From HXMU1420-13 sp034669965 (GTDB lineage: Bacteria > Bacteroidota > Rhodothermia > Balneolales > Balneolaceae), in assembly GCA_034669965.1 (NCBI GenBank), contig JAXMOK010000014.1, positions 1 to 64,000 on the forward strand: a DNA stretch of 64,000 nt, read 5' to 3'. This document shows positions 36,463 through 45,592 of this stretch, one piece after another. Each line of letters begins with the position of its first letter. Positions within the stretch are counted from its first letter, which is position 1. Position numbers and translations under genes: made by a program. A model generated the notes under the pieces. That model had not been told where the DNA came from. It was given only the letters and a program-made list of their open reading frames with translations, and did not search any database.

Positions 36463-37446
36463 TTAGTCTAAAAATCCTTGTTCTTTCATCCATTCGTCGT
36501 TGTAAACTTTACCGATGTACCGCGTTCCTGAATCCGGTAAAATGATCACCATAACATCGTCTTCTTCTAGAGGATGCTCCTTGATATATTTTTTTGCGCC
36601 TGCTACTGCAGATCCACAACTCCAGCCAATAAACAAGCCTTCTTCTTTAGCCAAAGCGCGGGTTTCTATCGCCGATTCCTTATCGCCAACTTGAAGTACC
36701 GCATCAATGTATTCAAATTCAATAGTGCCGGGGATGATATCTTCTCCAATCCCTTCGGTCATGTATGGCTTAATTTCATTTTTATCGAATTCACCGGTTT
36801 CAAAATACTTTTTATATACCGAACCCACCGAGTCTATACCAATTACTTTAATGTCCGGGTTTTTCTCTTTTAGAAACTTTCCAACTCCTGAAATGGTACC
36901 GCCTGTTCCCATTCCAGCAACATAATGGGTAATCTTTCCTTCAGTCTGTTCCCAAATTTCAGGACCGGTGGTTTCGTAATGTGCTTGCAGATTCGATTTA
37001 TTATCGTACTGATTTGGGTAGTAGCAATTTTCGGTTTCTTTCGCAATTCGCGCTGCTACCGAGTAATAACTCTTCGGGTCATCGGGCTCAACATTTGTTG
37101 GGCACACAATTACCTCAGCCCCAAGAGCTTTTAATATGTCTACCTTACTTTTGCTTTGCTTGTCGGTGGTAGTAAAAATACACTTGTATCCTTTTGCAAT
37201 GGCTACCAAAGCAAGCCCCATTCCTGTATTACCTGATGTGCCTTCAACAATGGTTCCACCTGGCTTTAATAATCCTTTTGCCTCAGCATCCTCAATCATT
37301 TTAACTGCAATACGATCCTTTATCGAATTTCCAGGATTGAAGTATTCAACTTTAGTTAAAACAGTGCCATCTGTGGCACCCATCACTTTGTTGAGCTTTA
37401 CAATTGGGGTATTGCCAATGGCTTCTGTGATAGAATTCAGGTACAT
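36463..37446 (-). CDS. PLP-dependent cystathionine beta-synthase / cysteine synthase-like enzyme
   Basis: A 327-residue fold-type II PLP enzyme of the CysK/CBS group. The PLP lysine is Lys43 in NPGNSIKDR, and the phosphate loop is GTSGNTG (69-75). The sequence NQYDNKSNLQAHYETTGPEIW and the late IGEDIIPGTIEFEYIDAVL are closer to cystathionine beta-synthases than to plain O-acetylserine sulfhydrylases. No regulatory CBS pair is present. It either makes cystathionine from serine and homocysteine or makes cysteine. Paired with DUF3467 downstream. Confidence 0.88.
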   Translation of the reverse strand: MYLNSITEAIGNTPIVKLNKVMGATDGTVLTKVEYFNPGNSIKDRIAVKMIEDAEAKGLLKPGGTIVEGTSGNTGMGLALVAIAKGYKCIFTTTDKQSKSKVDILKALGAEVIVCPTNVEPDDPKSYYSVAARIAKETENCYYPNQYDNKSNLQAHYETTGPEIWEQTEGKITHYVAGMGTGGTISGVGKFLKEKNPDIKVIGIDSVGSVYKKYFETGEFDKNEIKPYMTEGIGEDIIPGTIEFEYIDAVLQVGDKESAIETRALAKEEGLFIGWSCGSAVAGAKKYIKEHPLEEDDVMVIILPDSGTRYIGKVYNDEWMKEQGFLD

Positions 37447-37537
37447 GAAATAGGATATAATTTTTAAAATGAAGTAAGGCTGACAAAATTAAGAAATAAA
37501 TGCACGAACAGACAGCCGAATAGTTCTATTTGCTGTG

Positions 37538-38443
37538 CTATTGTTTAAAATGATAGGAATACTCTCCTGAATTCATCCCACCAAAAAAGCCAATGCCATT
37601 TTCAACCACGCCCGAATCAAAAAGATTGTCGGTAGAAACATCTTCGCCATCTAGAAATTCCCAATCGACACTTAAATGAAAATAACGGATGGTAATTTCA
37701 TTGCTATCCAATTCTCTGCAATGCACAGTAGATGGCCAATATCTTGGATTTACATGAACATATCGTTCATCGCTTAATGGGAAGTGATCAAAAATTAACT
37801 GTTTTACACTCAAAAGTGCCGATAATGTATCTGTATTCGCAATTCGAGTTGGTGAATCTACCGTTCTTGTTCGTGCCCAGATTTTTCTACCATTATATTC
37901 AATCCCTGAAAACATGAAGATTTGCTCATTCTCTTTCACATTAGTAAATAAAAACGTGTGTTCTGTTATACACTCTGTATCGGGCTCACCAAAGCCGGTG
38001 TCGTTGTTAATGCCAAGTGTATCTACTGCCGGAACTGCTATACCGGGCATTGTTGCAACAGCCGTAGATTGTTTACCATCTGGGTCGGAGACCGAAATTT
38101 TGTATTTTTGTTCAGGCTTTAAATCTTCAAGGATTGGGAAATTATAGGTGTAATTTCCATTAAAGTTGATGATCATTGGATCTAAAATATCTGAATTTCC
38201 AGATTCCATATTCTCAAAACTCAGAGTCATCGGTTTAATATCTGCGCTATCCTGTAGTAAATATGTCTGAGTATTTTTCACACGTACTATATTCACAGAA
38301 TCTTGCAAGTTCAATGCCCCGTAAATTGAAAAAGCATCTGTTCTGTCTTCGAATGGATCAATGGCTCTATTTTCGCAACCTGCGATAAATAGAACACCAA
38401 GAAAGAAAATTGGCAGCGCTTTAAATATAAATTTAGAATACAA
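37538..38443 (-). CDS. DUF4249-like lipoprotein
   Basis: A 301-residue envelope protein. The signal ends in the lipobox FIAGC (Cys23). The following beta-rich sequence has YTYNFPILEDLKPEQKYKISVSDPDG, an arrangement seen in DUF4249 proteins that often accompany TonB receptors in Bacteroidota. No receptor is adjacent here. It ends 92 bp from the PLP-enzyme gene and reads away from the DUF4290-like gene. Confidence 0.6.
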   Translation of the reverse strand: MYSKFIFKALPIFFLGVLFIAGCENRAIDPFEDRTDAFSIYGALNLQDSVNIVRVKNTQTYLLQDSADIKPMTLSFENMESGNSDILDPMIINFNGNYTYNFPILEDLKPEQKYKISVSDPDGKQSTAVATMPGIAVPAVDTLGINNDTGFGEPDTECITEHTFLFTNVKENEQIFMFSGIEYNGRKIWARTRTVDSPTRIANTDTLSALLSVKQLIFDHFPLSDERYVHVNPRYWPSTVHCRELDSNEITIRYFHLSVDWEFLDGEDVSTDNLFDSGVVENGIGFFGGMNSGEYSYHFKQ

Positions 38444-38584
38444 TGTGTTGATATAGAAAATTACTTGATATAGCTAAGAAAACGCTGCAATAATAAGCTA
38501 TAAATGCCAAAAATTTACCTCCAAACCTGATTTTGTCAAAGTTTAATATAACCGTAAATTGAGCCAAAGAAATTCACCGAAATT

Positions 38585-38860
38585 ATGTTCATCGAGCAAA
38601 AGAAACCAAAAGACTACGACTGCGGCTATAATCTTGATCTAATGATTGCTGCCATCCCAAAATTACCCGAAGGCGAAGAGAGAAATGCTTATGCAAAGCG
38701 TGTTGTTGGTTTAATCAAACAAAGCCACCCAACTTGGGTAAACCAAGACGGCACCAGTAAAGCCGCATGGGATTACCTTTACGAACTCGCCGACTTCGAC
38801 CTTGAAGCACTTGGCATACACAATCCGTTTAATACCGGCGAACAAGACGACGCCCGATAA
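38585..38860 (+). CDS. Small DUF4290-like protein
   Basis: A 91-residue cytosolic protein. The block PEGEERNAYAKRVVGLIKQSHPTW... followed by AAWDYLYELADFDLEALGIHNPF resembles the core of the DUF4290 family of Bacteroidota, whose full proteins are about twice as long. The function is unknown. It is followed by a terminator-like hairpin and then the men operon. Confidence 0.55.
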   Translation: MFIEQKKPKDYDCGYNLDLMIAAIPKLPEGEERNAYAKRVVGLIKQSHPTWVNQDGTSKAAWDYLYELADFDLEALGIHNPFNTGEQDDAR

Positions 38861-38862
38861 GT

Positions 38863-38890
38863 AAAGAACCTTTAAAAAAGGTGTTCTTTT
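38863..38890 (+). terminator. Terminator after the DUF4290-like gene
   Basis: AAAGAACCTTT pairs with AAAG-GT-GTTCTTT with a small bulge and is followed by a short T-run. It lies 3 bp after the stop codon. Confidence 0.5.
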
Positions 38891-38904
38891 GCTGAAAAGT
38901 GTGT

Positions 38905-38926
38905 ATTTTCAATTTAGATTGAAAAT
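38905..38926. promoter_or_regulatory. 22-bp inverted repeat upstream of menF
   Basis: Perfect 9-bp arms ATTTTCAAT and ATTGAAAAT flank TTAG and end 20 bp before the menF ATG. It is a possible operator for the menaquinone genes, or an mRNA hairpin at the ribosome site. It is separate from the hairpin at 38863-38890. Confidence 0.35.
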
Positions 38927-38946
38927 TAAAAACCGATACGCTCGGT

Positions 38947-40398
38947 ATGCAAACAACGGCACAGCTTAGTCTTATTAAGTCATTCCAACGTCAGATATCT
39001 GAATCTGAGTTGAAAGTAGCTTTATCAGAGTCGTTAAAACAGAATAAAGCTTTTTTTTCTGTTTCGTTTTCTATCGAAACGGTAGATGTTCTGGCTGCTA
39101 TCGAACAATACCAGAATAAAGATACTTTTCAATACTATTGGGAAAAGCCTTCCGATCAATTCTCGATAGCTGCTGCCGGCGAGTTAACACGCATTATTCA
39201 AAAAGGCGAATTACGCTTTAGAAATTCTTCTTCTGCAGGAAAAAACCTCCTCAATCAAGTTTATCACTTAAAAGGTATTGAACACCAAAATGCAACTGTG
39301 CATTTATTTGGTGGCTTTTCCTTTTTTGATGAAAACAATTCTTCAATATGGACAGATTTTGGTGCTGCATCTTTTACGCTTCCAGAATGGATGATTATCC
39401 GCGATGGTGAATGCACCATACTAACCAGCACAATCGCCATATCTGAAGCGGAATCGATTGATTCTTTACTCCGTCGTTTGCAAGATACTCTTGTGAAGTT
39501 GGAGCCGGTTTGCAATGTTGGAGAATACACCAACCAAAAAAGCGATCAACTTCCTGTGCCCTATTCGGTGGGTATAAATACCGACTTCCAACACCTACAT
39601 TGGGTAGAATCGGTAAAAAGAGCCAAGAAATGCATCGAAGAAGGCACCTTCGAAAAAGTTGTACTTGCTCGTGAACTCAAGCTCGATATCACAAAACCAG
39701 TTAGTGAAACTCAAGTTTTACACGAACTGAGAAAGCAGTACCCCGATTGCTACTCTTTTTTGATTCGGCAGGATAACTCTGCTTGTTTTATCGGAAGTAC
39801 GCCGGAACGACTTGCTGCCTTTCAATCGAAATTTATTTTAACCGAAGGACTTGCAGGAAGTACTTCCAGAGGGAAAAGTGCTACCGAAGATGCCGTGCTA
39901 GAACACAATCTTCTTCAAAGCACAAAAGATTTACACGAGCATGAAATTGTACTAGATGCTATCGAAGAGCGATTAACTCCATTTTCTGAAACAATTTCCC
40001 ATCCTAAACGACCGGGTGTAAAGAAGCTTTCGAATGTTCAACATTTATTTACGCCGATTACCGCAACTATCAAAGAAGGCGTATCTCGTACCGAGCTATT
40101 GAAGAACCTGCATCCAACACCAGCCGTTGGTGGATATCCACGTGAAAAGGCGGTAGAGTTTATTCGTCAACACGAAGACTTCGATCGAGGTTGGTATGCC
40201 GCACCCATTGGCTGGATCAACGCAAATGGAAATGGTGAGTTTGTGGTTGCCATTCGTAGTGGATTAATAAAAGAAAACGAAGTGCGATTTTTTGCAGGAT
40301 GCGGAATCGTTCAAGATTCTGATCCCGATAAAGAATGGGAAGAAACGAATATGAAATTTATACCCATGCTGAGCGCCCTCGATTATGCCGGAACGTGA
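38947..40398 (+). CDS. menF: Isochorismate synthase
   Basis: MenF converts chorismate to isochorismate, the first step of menaquinone synthesis. The 483-residue protein has the chorismate-utilising fold in its C-terminal 280 residues: KCIEEGTFEKVVLARELKL, FIGSTPERLAAFQ, LHPTPAVGGYPREKA and the closing FVVAIRSGLIKENEVRFFAG. The N-terminal part is the variable half. The gene overlaps menD by 14 bp and opens an operon menF-menD-menH-menB. PEP-type anthranilate synthase is less likely because of the context. Confidence 0.94.
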   Translation: MQTTAQLSLIKSFQRQISESELKVALSESLKQNKAFFSVSFSIETVDVLAAIEQYQNKDTFQYYWEKPSDQFSIAAAGELTRIIQKGELRFRNSSSAGKNLLNQVYHLKGIEHQNATVHLFGGFSFFDENNSSIWTDFGAASFTLPEWMIIRDGECTILTSTIAISEAESIDSLLRRLQDTLVKLEPVCNVGEYTNQKSDQLPVPYSVGINTDFQHLHWVESVKRAKKCIEEGTFEKVVLARELKLDITKPVSETQVLHELRKQYPDCYSFLIRQDNSACFIGSTPERLAAFQSKFILTEGLAGSTSRGKSATEDAVLEHNLLQSTKDLHEHEIVLDAIEERLTPFSETISHPKRPGVKKLSNVQHLFTPITATIKEGVSRTELLKNLHPTPAVGGYPREKAVEFIRQHEDFDRGWYAAPIGWINANGNGEFVVAIRSGLIKENEVRFFAGCGIVQDSDPDKEWEETNMKFIPMLSALDYAGT

Positions 40399-42097
40399 TC
40401 ACCAAAACCTAAATTTTTATTGGAGCACTCGTTTTGTTCGGTCATTATACCAATGCGGTGTTCAAAGAGTTGTAATTTCACCTGGTTCACGTTCAACTCC
40501 TCTCACTTTAGCTTTTGCTGCTCATCCGGGTTTTGATAAAACTATTGCCATTGATGAACGATCTGCGGCTTTTACAGCACTTGGGATGTCGAAGGCAGAT
40601 AAAGCTCCAACTTGTTTAGTGTGCACCTCAGGCACTGCGGTGGCAAACTATTATCCCGCAGTAATTGAAGCTGCACAAACCGGAGTTCCGTTAATAGTTC
40701 TATCGGCAGACCGACCGCCATACCTTCGCGGAATTGGCGCCTCTCAAACCATCGATCAGCTTAAAATTTTCGGCGATTATCCCGTGTTTTTCCACGAAGT
40801 TGGCGAACCGCGAGACGATGATAAATCCATGAATCGTTTGGAACTTGCAGCCCTGCAAGCAGTAACCAAATCGATGGAAGCACCGGGAGTCAGCCATCTG
40901 AATTTTCCGTTTTCGAAACCCTTTGAACCGGATAATGATTTCCTAAAAACCGCAGAAATTGACAACGAACGTCAGGCTAAGAAAAAGTATCATCGATCAT
41001 TTTCATCGCAACAAAAAACTAAGCTTTCTTCAGAATTTTGGTTGAATATTTCGGAAGCTGAACAACCTATTATTGTAGCGGGTCCGGAGATCCCCAAAGT
41101 TCTTCGAAAAAGCATTCTCGCCTTAGCAAAACAACTCAACGCACCTATTCTAGCTGAACCCGGTTGCAATATTCCATCATCGAAATACACCATTACTGGG
41201 TTTGATGGATTTCTACGTAACTCGGAAATCATTGAGAGTTTATACCCGGATGTTATACTACGTTTTGGACGAGATCCGGTAAGTAAAACCTTGCAGAATT
41301 ATCTGAAAAACTATGCTAATGTTCAGCAAAGTCGTTTTCATACATCGCATTTAATAACCGATGAAATACTCAGTTCCGATTCGCATTATTTTGTGAAATA
41401 CGGGTTTGAAGTTTCGGAACTCGAGCTCAATTCCAATAAAGAATGGATTCGAAATTGGCGACGATATCAAAAGGAATATTATACTTCGAAGGAACGCTTG
41501 ATGTTTCCTACTTCACCGCTCACCGATGGCTACATATTCCATAGCATTTCAGAACAAATTGAAAGTAAACATTTTACCATGCTTTCAAATTCCTTTCCGG
41601 TCCGAGATATGTCGCTTTTTGGCAATTATGAAGGCAAAGAGATGTACGTAAATCGTGGAACTGCCGGTATCGACGGAATTCTATCTACCACCTATGGTTT
41701 GAGCAAAGTGCTGAACAAAGCCGGGGTTTGTTTTGTTGGAGATATCGCGTTTTTGCATGACTCAAATGCTCTATTATTGCTCCAAAAAGTTACAACTCCG
41801 TTGATTATTATACTGCTGAATAACGGTGGTGGCACCATATTCAAAATGTTACCTGTCAGTAATTATAAAAAACGGTATAGCGAATATTTCGAAACACCTC
41901 AGCAAGTTTCAATTGCAGCCATGTGTAGAGCGCATAAAATCGACCATAGCTTGATTTCTCGTCCAGAACAGCTTATCCCTAGTTTTGAAGCATACATCGA
42001 GCGGCCGGGAGTACACATTTTTGAATGTATCACCGATGCAGAAGACTCGATGGAGCTTCGCCGTCAATTATGGAATTACAGCCCTGATTCGGAATGA
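40385..42097 (+). CDS. menD: SEPHCHC synthase (2-oxoglutarate decarboxylase-type, MenD)
   Basis: MenD joins isochorismate and decarboxylated 2-oxoglutarate with thiamin diphosphate. The 570-residue protein starts with GVQRVVISPGSRSTPLTLAFA, carries CLVCTSGTAVANYYPAVIEA and LIVLSADRPPYLRGIGASQTI, and ends in the thiamin-binding FVGDIAFLHDSNALLLLQK and NNGGGTIFKMLP region. Normal length. It overlaps menF and menH, so translation is coupled. Confidence 0.95.
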   Translation: MPERDHQNLNFYWSTRFVRSLYQCGVQRVVISPGSRSTPLTLAFAAHPGFDKTIAIDERSAAFTALGMSKADKAPTCLVCTSGTAVANYYPAVIEAAQTGVPLIVLSADRPPYLRGIGASQTIDQLKIFGDYPVFFHEVGEPRDDDKSMNRLELAALQAVTKSMEAPGVSHLNFPFSKPFEPDNDFLKTAEIDNERQAKKKYHRSFSSQQKTKLSSEFWLNISEAEQPIIVAGPEIPKVLRKSILALAKQLNAPILAEPGCNIPSSKYTITGFDGFLRNSEIIESLYPDVILRFGRDPVSKTLQNYLKNYANVQQSRFHTSHLITDEILSSDSHYFVKYGFEVSELELNSNKEWIRNWRRYQKEYYTSKERLMFPTSPLTDGYIFHSISEQIESKHFTMLSNSFPVRDMSLFGNYEGKEMYVNRGTAGIDGILSTTYGLSKVLNKAGVCFVGDIAFLHDSNALLLLQKVTTPLIIILLNNGGGTIFKMLPVSNYKKRYSEYFETPQQVSIAAMCRAHKIDHSLISRPEQLIPSFEAYIERPGVHIFECITDAEDSMELRRQLWNYSPDSE

Positions 42098-42897
42098 AAT
42101 TAACTATTAGGGGCATAGAATATTTTTTCGAAAAGCATCAACAAAACGATGCACTCCCCACTCTTGTTTTGCTGCACGGCTTTATGGGTTCAGGGGCACT
42201 GTTTGAGTCTCTGATTGAACACATCACCCCTTTTTGTAATCCTGTAACCATCGACTTGCTCGGGCACGGACAAACCGAAGGCGCTGAGTTGCATTACCGA
42301 TTTTCGACCAAAGAACAAATTGCCGACATCGTAAAGTTGGTTCAGGAACAGTTGTCTGTTCCTGTTTTCATGTATGGATATAGCATGGGAGCTCGCTTGG
42401 CATTACAAGTGGCACTACAACGACCCGATTTATTCTCGGGGTTGATTTTGGAAAGCGGCACTTTTGGAATTGAAGTTGAAGCAGAGCGCCAAGCACGACA
42501 GGCTTTGGATGCTTCCCGCGCCGATCAGATTATGGGTAATTATGATGATTTCTTATCCCAATGGCAAAAGCTGGAAATGTTTGCAAACAGCTCTACGCAA
42601 CAACAAAAAGTCATCCAAGAAGCTCAAAATCCTTATTGGATTGCTAACTCACTGCTTGCTTTCGGTACAGGAAGTATGCCTTGCGTTCGAGATCGTTTGG
42701 AAGATTTAAGTACGCCTACTTTGTTGCTAGCCGGTGGCGTCGATTCCAAATTTGTTCGTATCAATCAAAGCATGAGCAAAGCAATGCCGGATGCTAAACT
42801 CAGCATCATTCCCAAAACCGGGCATCGGGTGCATATTGAATCGCCAAGTGAAATTGCCCTACATTTAGAACCGTTTATCAAAACCCATCAATTATGA
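42094..42897 (+). CDS. menH: SHCHC synthase MenH (alpha/beta hydrolase)
   Basis: MenH removes pyruvate from the MenD product. The 267-residue alpha/beta hydrolase has the oxyanion part LLHGFMGSG, the elbow MYGYSMGAR with Ser97, and a late His in KTGHRVHIESP. Position between menD and menB with ATGA overlaps on both sides supports MenH over a generic hydrolase. Confidence 0.9.
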   Translation: MKLTIRGIEYFFEKHQQNDALPTLVLLHGFMGSGALFESLIEHITPFCNPVTIDLLGHGQTEGAELHYRFSTKEQIADIVKLVQEQLSVPVFMYGYSMGARLALQVALQRPDLFSGLILESGTFGIEVEAERQARQALDASRADQIMGNYDDFLSQWQKLEMFANSSTQQQKVIQEAQNPYWIANSLLAFGTGSMPCVRDRLEDLSTPTLLLAGGVDSKFVRINQSMSKAMPDAKLSIIPKTGHRVHIESPSEIALHLEPFIKTHQL

Positions 42898-43733
42898 TCG
42901 ACTGGAAAACCGTTAAAGAATTCGAAGACATCACTTACAAAAAGTGTAGCGGTGTAGCTCGCATTGCCTTTAACAGGCCTGAAGTTCGAAATGCATTTCG
43001 CCCTAAAACTGTATTCGAATTATTCGAAGCCCTCCACGATGCCAAAGAAGATAACGACATTGGTGTGGTGTTGCTTTCGGGTGAAGGTCCATCAACTAAA
43101 GACGGAGGCTGGGCGTTTTGTTCAGGTGGCGATCAAAATGTGCGTTCTAAAACCGGGTACAAAGCTGATGATGGAATTCCGAGACTCAATATTCTGGAAG
43201 TGCAACGGCTCATTCGATTCATGCCAAAGGTTGTGATCGCGGTTGTGCCGGGCTGGGCAGTTGGTGGTGGACATTCGCTGCACGTTACTTGTGATATGAC
43301 CTTAGCGAGCAAAGAACACGCTATCTTCAAGCAGACCGATGCCGATGTAGCCAGTTTTGATGGAGGTTTTGGATCGGCTTTACTCGCAAGACAAACCGGG
43401 CAAAAACGAGCCCGTGAAATTTTCTTCCTCGGGCGAAATTACAGCGCACAAGAAGCCTTCGAAATGGGGATGGTTAATGCCGTGGTTCCGCATGATGAAC
43501 TTGAAGACACAGCCTTTGAATGGGCGCAGGAAGTGCTGGCAAAAAGCCCCACTGCAATCAAAATGATAAAATTTGCCTTCAATTTGATTGATGATGGATT
43601 GGTTGGCCAACAAGTGTTTGCCGGTGAAGCCACTCGCCTAGCCTACATGACCGATGAAGCCGAAGAAGGTAAGAATGCTTTCCTTGAAAAAAGAAAGCCG
43701 GATTGGAGCAAATTTGGGAGGAGCCCTTCGTAA
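42894..43733 (+). CDS. menB: 1,4-Dihydroxy-2-naphthoyl-CoA synthase MenB
   Basis: MenB closes the second ring of the naphthoate. The 279-residue crotonase-fold protein carries AFCSGGDQNVRS, the oxyanion-hole loop PGWAVGGGHSLHVTCDMTLAS, and the MenB-typical QTDADVASFDGGFGSA. Normal length. It is the fourth gene of the cluster; menA, menC and menE must lie elsewhere. Confidence 0.95.
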   Translation: MIDWKTVKEFEDITYKKCSGVARIAFNRPEVRNAFRPKTVFELFEALHDAKEDNDIGVVLLSGEGPSTKDGGWAFCSGGDQNVRSKTGYKADDGIPRLNILEVQRLIRFMPKVVIAVVPGWAVGGGHSLHVTCDMTLASKEHAIFKQTDADVASFDGGFGSALLARQTGQKRAREIFFLGRNYSAQEAFEMGMVNAVVPHDELEDTAFEWAQEVLAKSPTAIKMIKFAFNLIDDGLVGQQVFAGEATRLAYMTDEAEEGKNAFLEKRKPDWSKFGRSPS

Positions 43734-44255
43734 ATGACGGTTCAAACATATCTTAAAAACCTCCGCTTTCTGCAACTGATTTTGCTAGCCGGTTATTGTC
43801 TTTCTATCGGCGTCACACTTGTTTTAGCATTTATGGAAGTGGTTCCCATTTTGCCCGAAACTCAGGCTAATGAATACGTTGATATTGTTGCCATTGCATT
43901 TGCGATTGCCGGAGTAATTGCCGCCTTTTTTATGTTTCAAAGTTTACTCATCCGAGTAGATGAAAAACACTCCTTCTCGAGAAAACTCTCGTCCTTTAAA
44001 ACCGCCTATTTTCTTCGATTAATTGTGATTGAGGGTGTTGGTATGCTGTCGGTTGTTTTATTTATGCTTTCCATGAATAACATCCCTTTGGTTGCTGCAA
44101 TTTTTATTGCAGTTCTATTGGGGTTATTAAAGCCTTCAAAGTCAGAAATAGCGAAAGTGCTACGGCTCGATTCCGGTGAGCAAGTTCAATTAAACGCCTC
44201 GAGCACTGTAATTGGCGATGTTCATAAAGAGTTATTCAAAAACCGAATGAATTGA
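43734..44255 (+). CDS. Membrane protein linked to the men cluster
   Basis: A 173-residue protein starting 1 bp after the menB stop. Four hydrophobic segments are visible: LQLILLAGYCLSIGVTLVLAF, IVAIAFAIAGVIAAFFMFQ, LIVIEGVGMLSVVLFML and LVAAIFIAVLLGLL. The soluble tail ends in KELFKNRMN. I do not recognise the family. Its place suggests it is co-expressed with menaquinone enzymes, but the role is open. It ends 13 bp from the convergent secreted protein gene. Confidence 0.75.
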   Translation: MTVQTYLKNLRFLQLILLAGYCLSIGVTLVLAFMEVVPILPETQANEYVDIVAIAFAIAGVIAAFFMFQSLLIRVDEKHSFSRKLSSFKTAYFLRLIVIEGVGMLSVVLFMLSMNNIPLVAAIFIAVLLGLLKPSKSEIAKVLRLDSGEQVQLNASSTVIGDVHKELFKNRMN

Positions 44256-44268
44256 ATTAGTTATATGG

Positions 44269-45153
44269 TCAAAGATCGGAGCGCTGAACTTCCACTAAGT
44301 CATCCATCGAAACCCGATACAATTGCCCCTCTTCTTCAGCGATAATCAGATTATCCCCATCGAAGGTAACCGACTCAATTTGTTTAGAGTTTTCTAAAAA
44401 CGCTGTTTTGTACGTTGTACTAAAAAACTGATCCCAAGTGGGTTCAAACACCATAATCTGATCGTAAGTAAGTACAGCCAGATATTTCTGATCAGGCGAA
44501 ATATCCGCAGCCGTTACATAATGCTCCGTTTCCATAGTCTCGATAAGAGTGAGTTCATGCTGTTGTTGATTTTGAGGATTTCCCAGATGAAATAGCATCG
44601 TTTTGGAACTTTGCTTGGTGAGAATATATATCTCGCTACCAAATTCGAAGATTGCCTCAGCGTTGTAGTTTGATCTGAGCAATTTCCCCATCAAATCGTT
44701 TCGCTTAGGATAGGTAAAATAGTATTCGGCAAGCACCTCCACTTCATCAGCAAATGGTGTTGGTTCCGCTATTACAATTACTTTCAGATCGTCACGACAT
44801 TCGCAGTTATTTCCAATTTCGCCGATTATGATATTTCCTGAGGCACTGTAGGCCATATCTTCCCAATCGGTATTACCGGCCCCTTTCACTTCTGCGCCAC
44901 GATAATCATCTCCTGCTATAAGTTCACCATTAATATTGATGGCGTAAATTTTATCAGGAGTTCCGGAATCGCCATGTACCCAAAAAACCCCTTCATATTT
45001 GTTACTTTGAATAATACCCGAAACTTCATTTCGAGCCGGAGCATCAATGCGCTTGTATGCTTCGAGTTCAATTTCAGGAATATTTTGAGCGGAGGTACAA
45101 AACGACATCCCCAAAAAAAGGAATGATAAAGCGATTCTTTTTGGTAGTTTCAT
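44269..45153 (-). CDS. Secreted beta-propeller-like protein
   Basis: A signal peptide (KLPKRIALSFLFLGMSFCTSAQ) precedes a sequence with propeller traits: SGIIQSNKYEGVFWVHGDSG, AGNTDWEDMAYSASGNIII-like block and IGEIGNN, seen in the SdiA-regulated/phytase-like propeller group of Bacteroidota. The function is unknown. The longest frame starts at 45210, but the ATG at 45153 starts a clean signal peptide. It is convergent with the men-linked membrane gene. Confidence 0.65.
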   Translation of the reverse strand: MKLPKRIALSFLFLGMSFCTSAQNIPEIELEAYKRIDAPARNEVSGIIQSNKYEGVFWVHGDSGTPDKIYAININGELIAGDDYRGAEVKGAGNTDWEDMAYSASGNIIIGEIGNNCECRDDLKVIVIAEPTPFADEVEVLAEYYFTYPKRNDLMGKLLRSNYNAEAIFEFGSEIYILTKQSSKTMLFHLGNPQNQQQHELTLIETMETEHYVTAADISPDQKYLAVLTYDQIMVFEPTWDQFFSTTYKTAFLENSKQIESVTFDGDNLIIAEEEGQLYRVSMDDLVEVQRSDL

Positions 45154-45178
45154 ATCGTAATAAAATTCAGGATTTGTG

Positions 45179-45457
45179 ATGAACATACAACACGAATAAA
45201 CAGAGAGCAAAGGCGCTTTTTTTATTAAAGAAAATGGCGAGCGAGTTGCTGAGATGACCTATTCTAAAAACGGTGATTATCGCATTATAATTGATCATAC
45301 CGAAGTGGCGGAATCCCAAAAAGGTAAAGGACTCGGTAAAAAGCTGGTGTATCATTCGGCCGAATATGCCCGAGAGAACAAACTCAAAATTTTACCGCTA
45401 TGCCCGTTTGCTCGAACGGTATTCAGAAGAAATAAAGATCTTCAGGATGTCACGTGA
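45179..45457 (+). pseudogene. NATD1/YjdJ-type GNAT acetyltransferase with an internal stop
   Basis: One frame runs from ATG at 45179 to TGA at 45455-45457, but has TAA at codon 7 (45197-45199). Before the stop it reads MNIQHE; after it comes TESKGAFFIKENGERVAEMT and the whole family core IIIDHTEVAESQKGKGLGKKL and KILPLCPFARTVF. The intact frame would code 92 residues, the family's usual size, so the single stop looks like a recent nonsense change. A start at ATG 45254 could give a 67-residue product lacking the first strands. Readthrough or sequencing error cannot be excluded. Confidence 0.75.
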
Positions 45458-45465
45458 TTAATTGA

Positions 45466-45546
45466 CAAATTCCAGAACACAAAATTCAAACAAATCACAA
45501 TCTCAAAATATTGAAATTTTGAATCTTAGAGTTTGTTTGGAATTTG
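45466..45546. repeat. AT-rich nested inverted repeat
   Basis: CAAATTCC at 45466-45473 pairs with GGAATTTG at 45539-45546. Inside, AAACAAA pairs with TTTGTTT and TCAAAAT with ATTTTGA. The whole fits the style of intergenic mini-repeats. No coding potential. Confidence 0.55.
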
Positions 45547-45563
45547 AACATTGGATTTTGGAA

Positions 45564-45592
45564 TTTCGGTTAAGCTGCTAGCTTAACCGAAA
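45564..45592 (-). terminator. Terminator at the end of dnaJ
   Basis: Perfect 12-bp arms TTTCGGTTAAGC and GCTTAACCGAAA with a 5-nt loop. It includes the dnaJ stop codon and is likely the 3' end of the grpE-dnaJ transcript, although the T-run is short. Confidence 0.55.
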
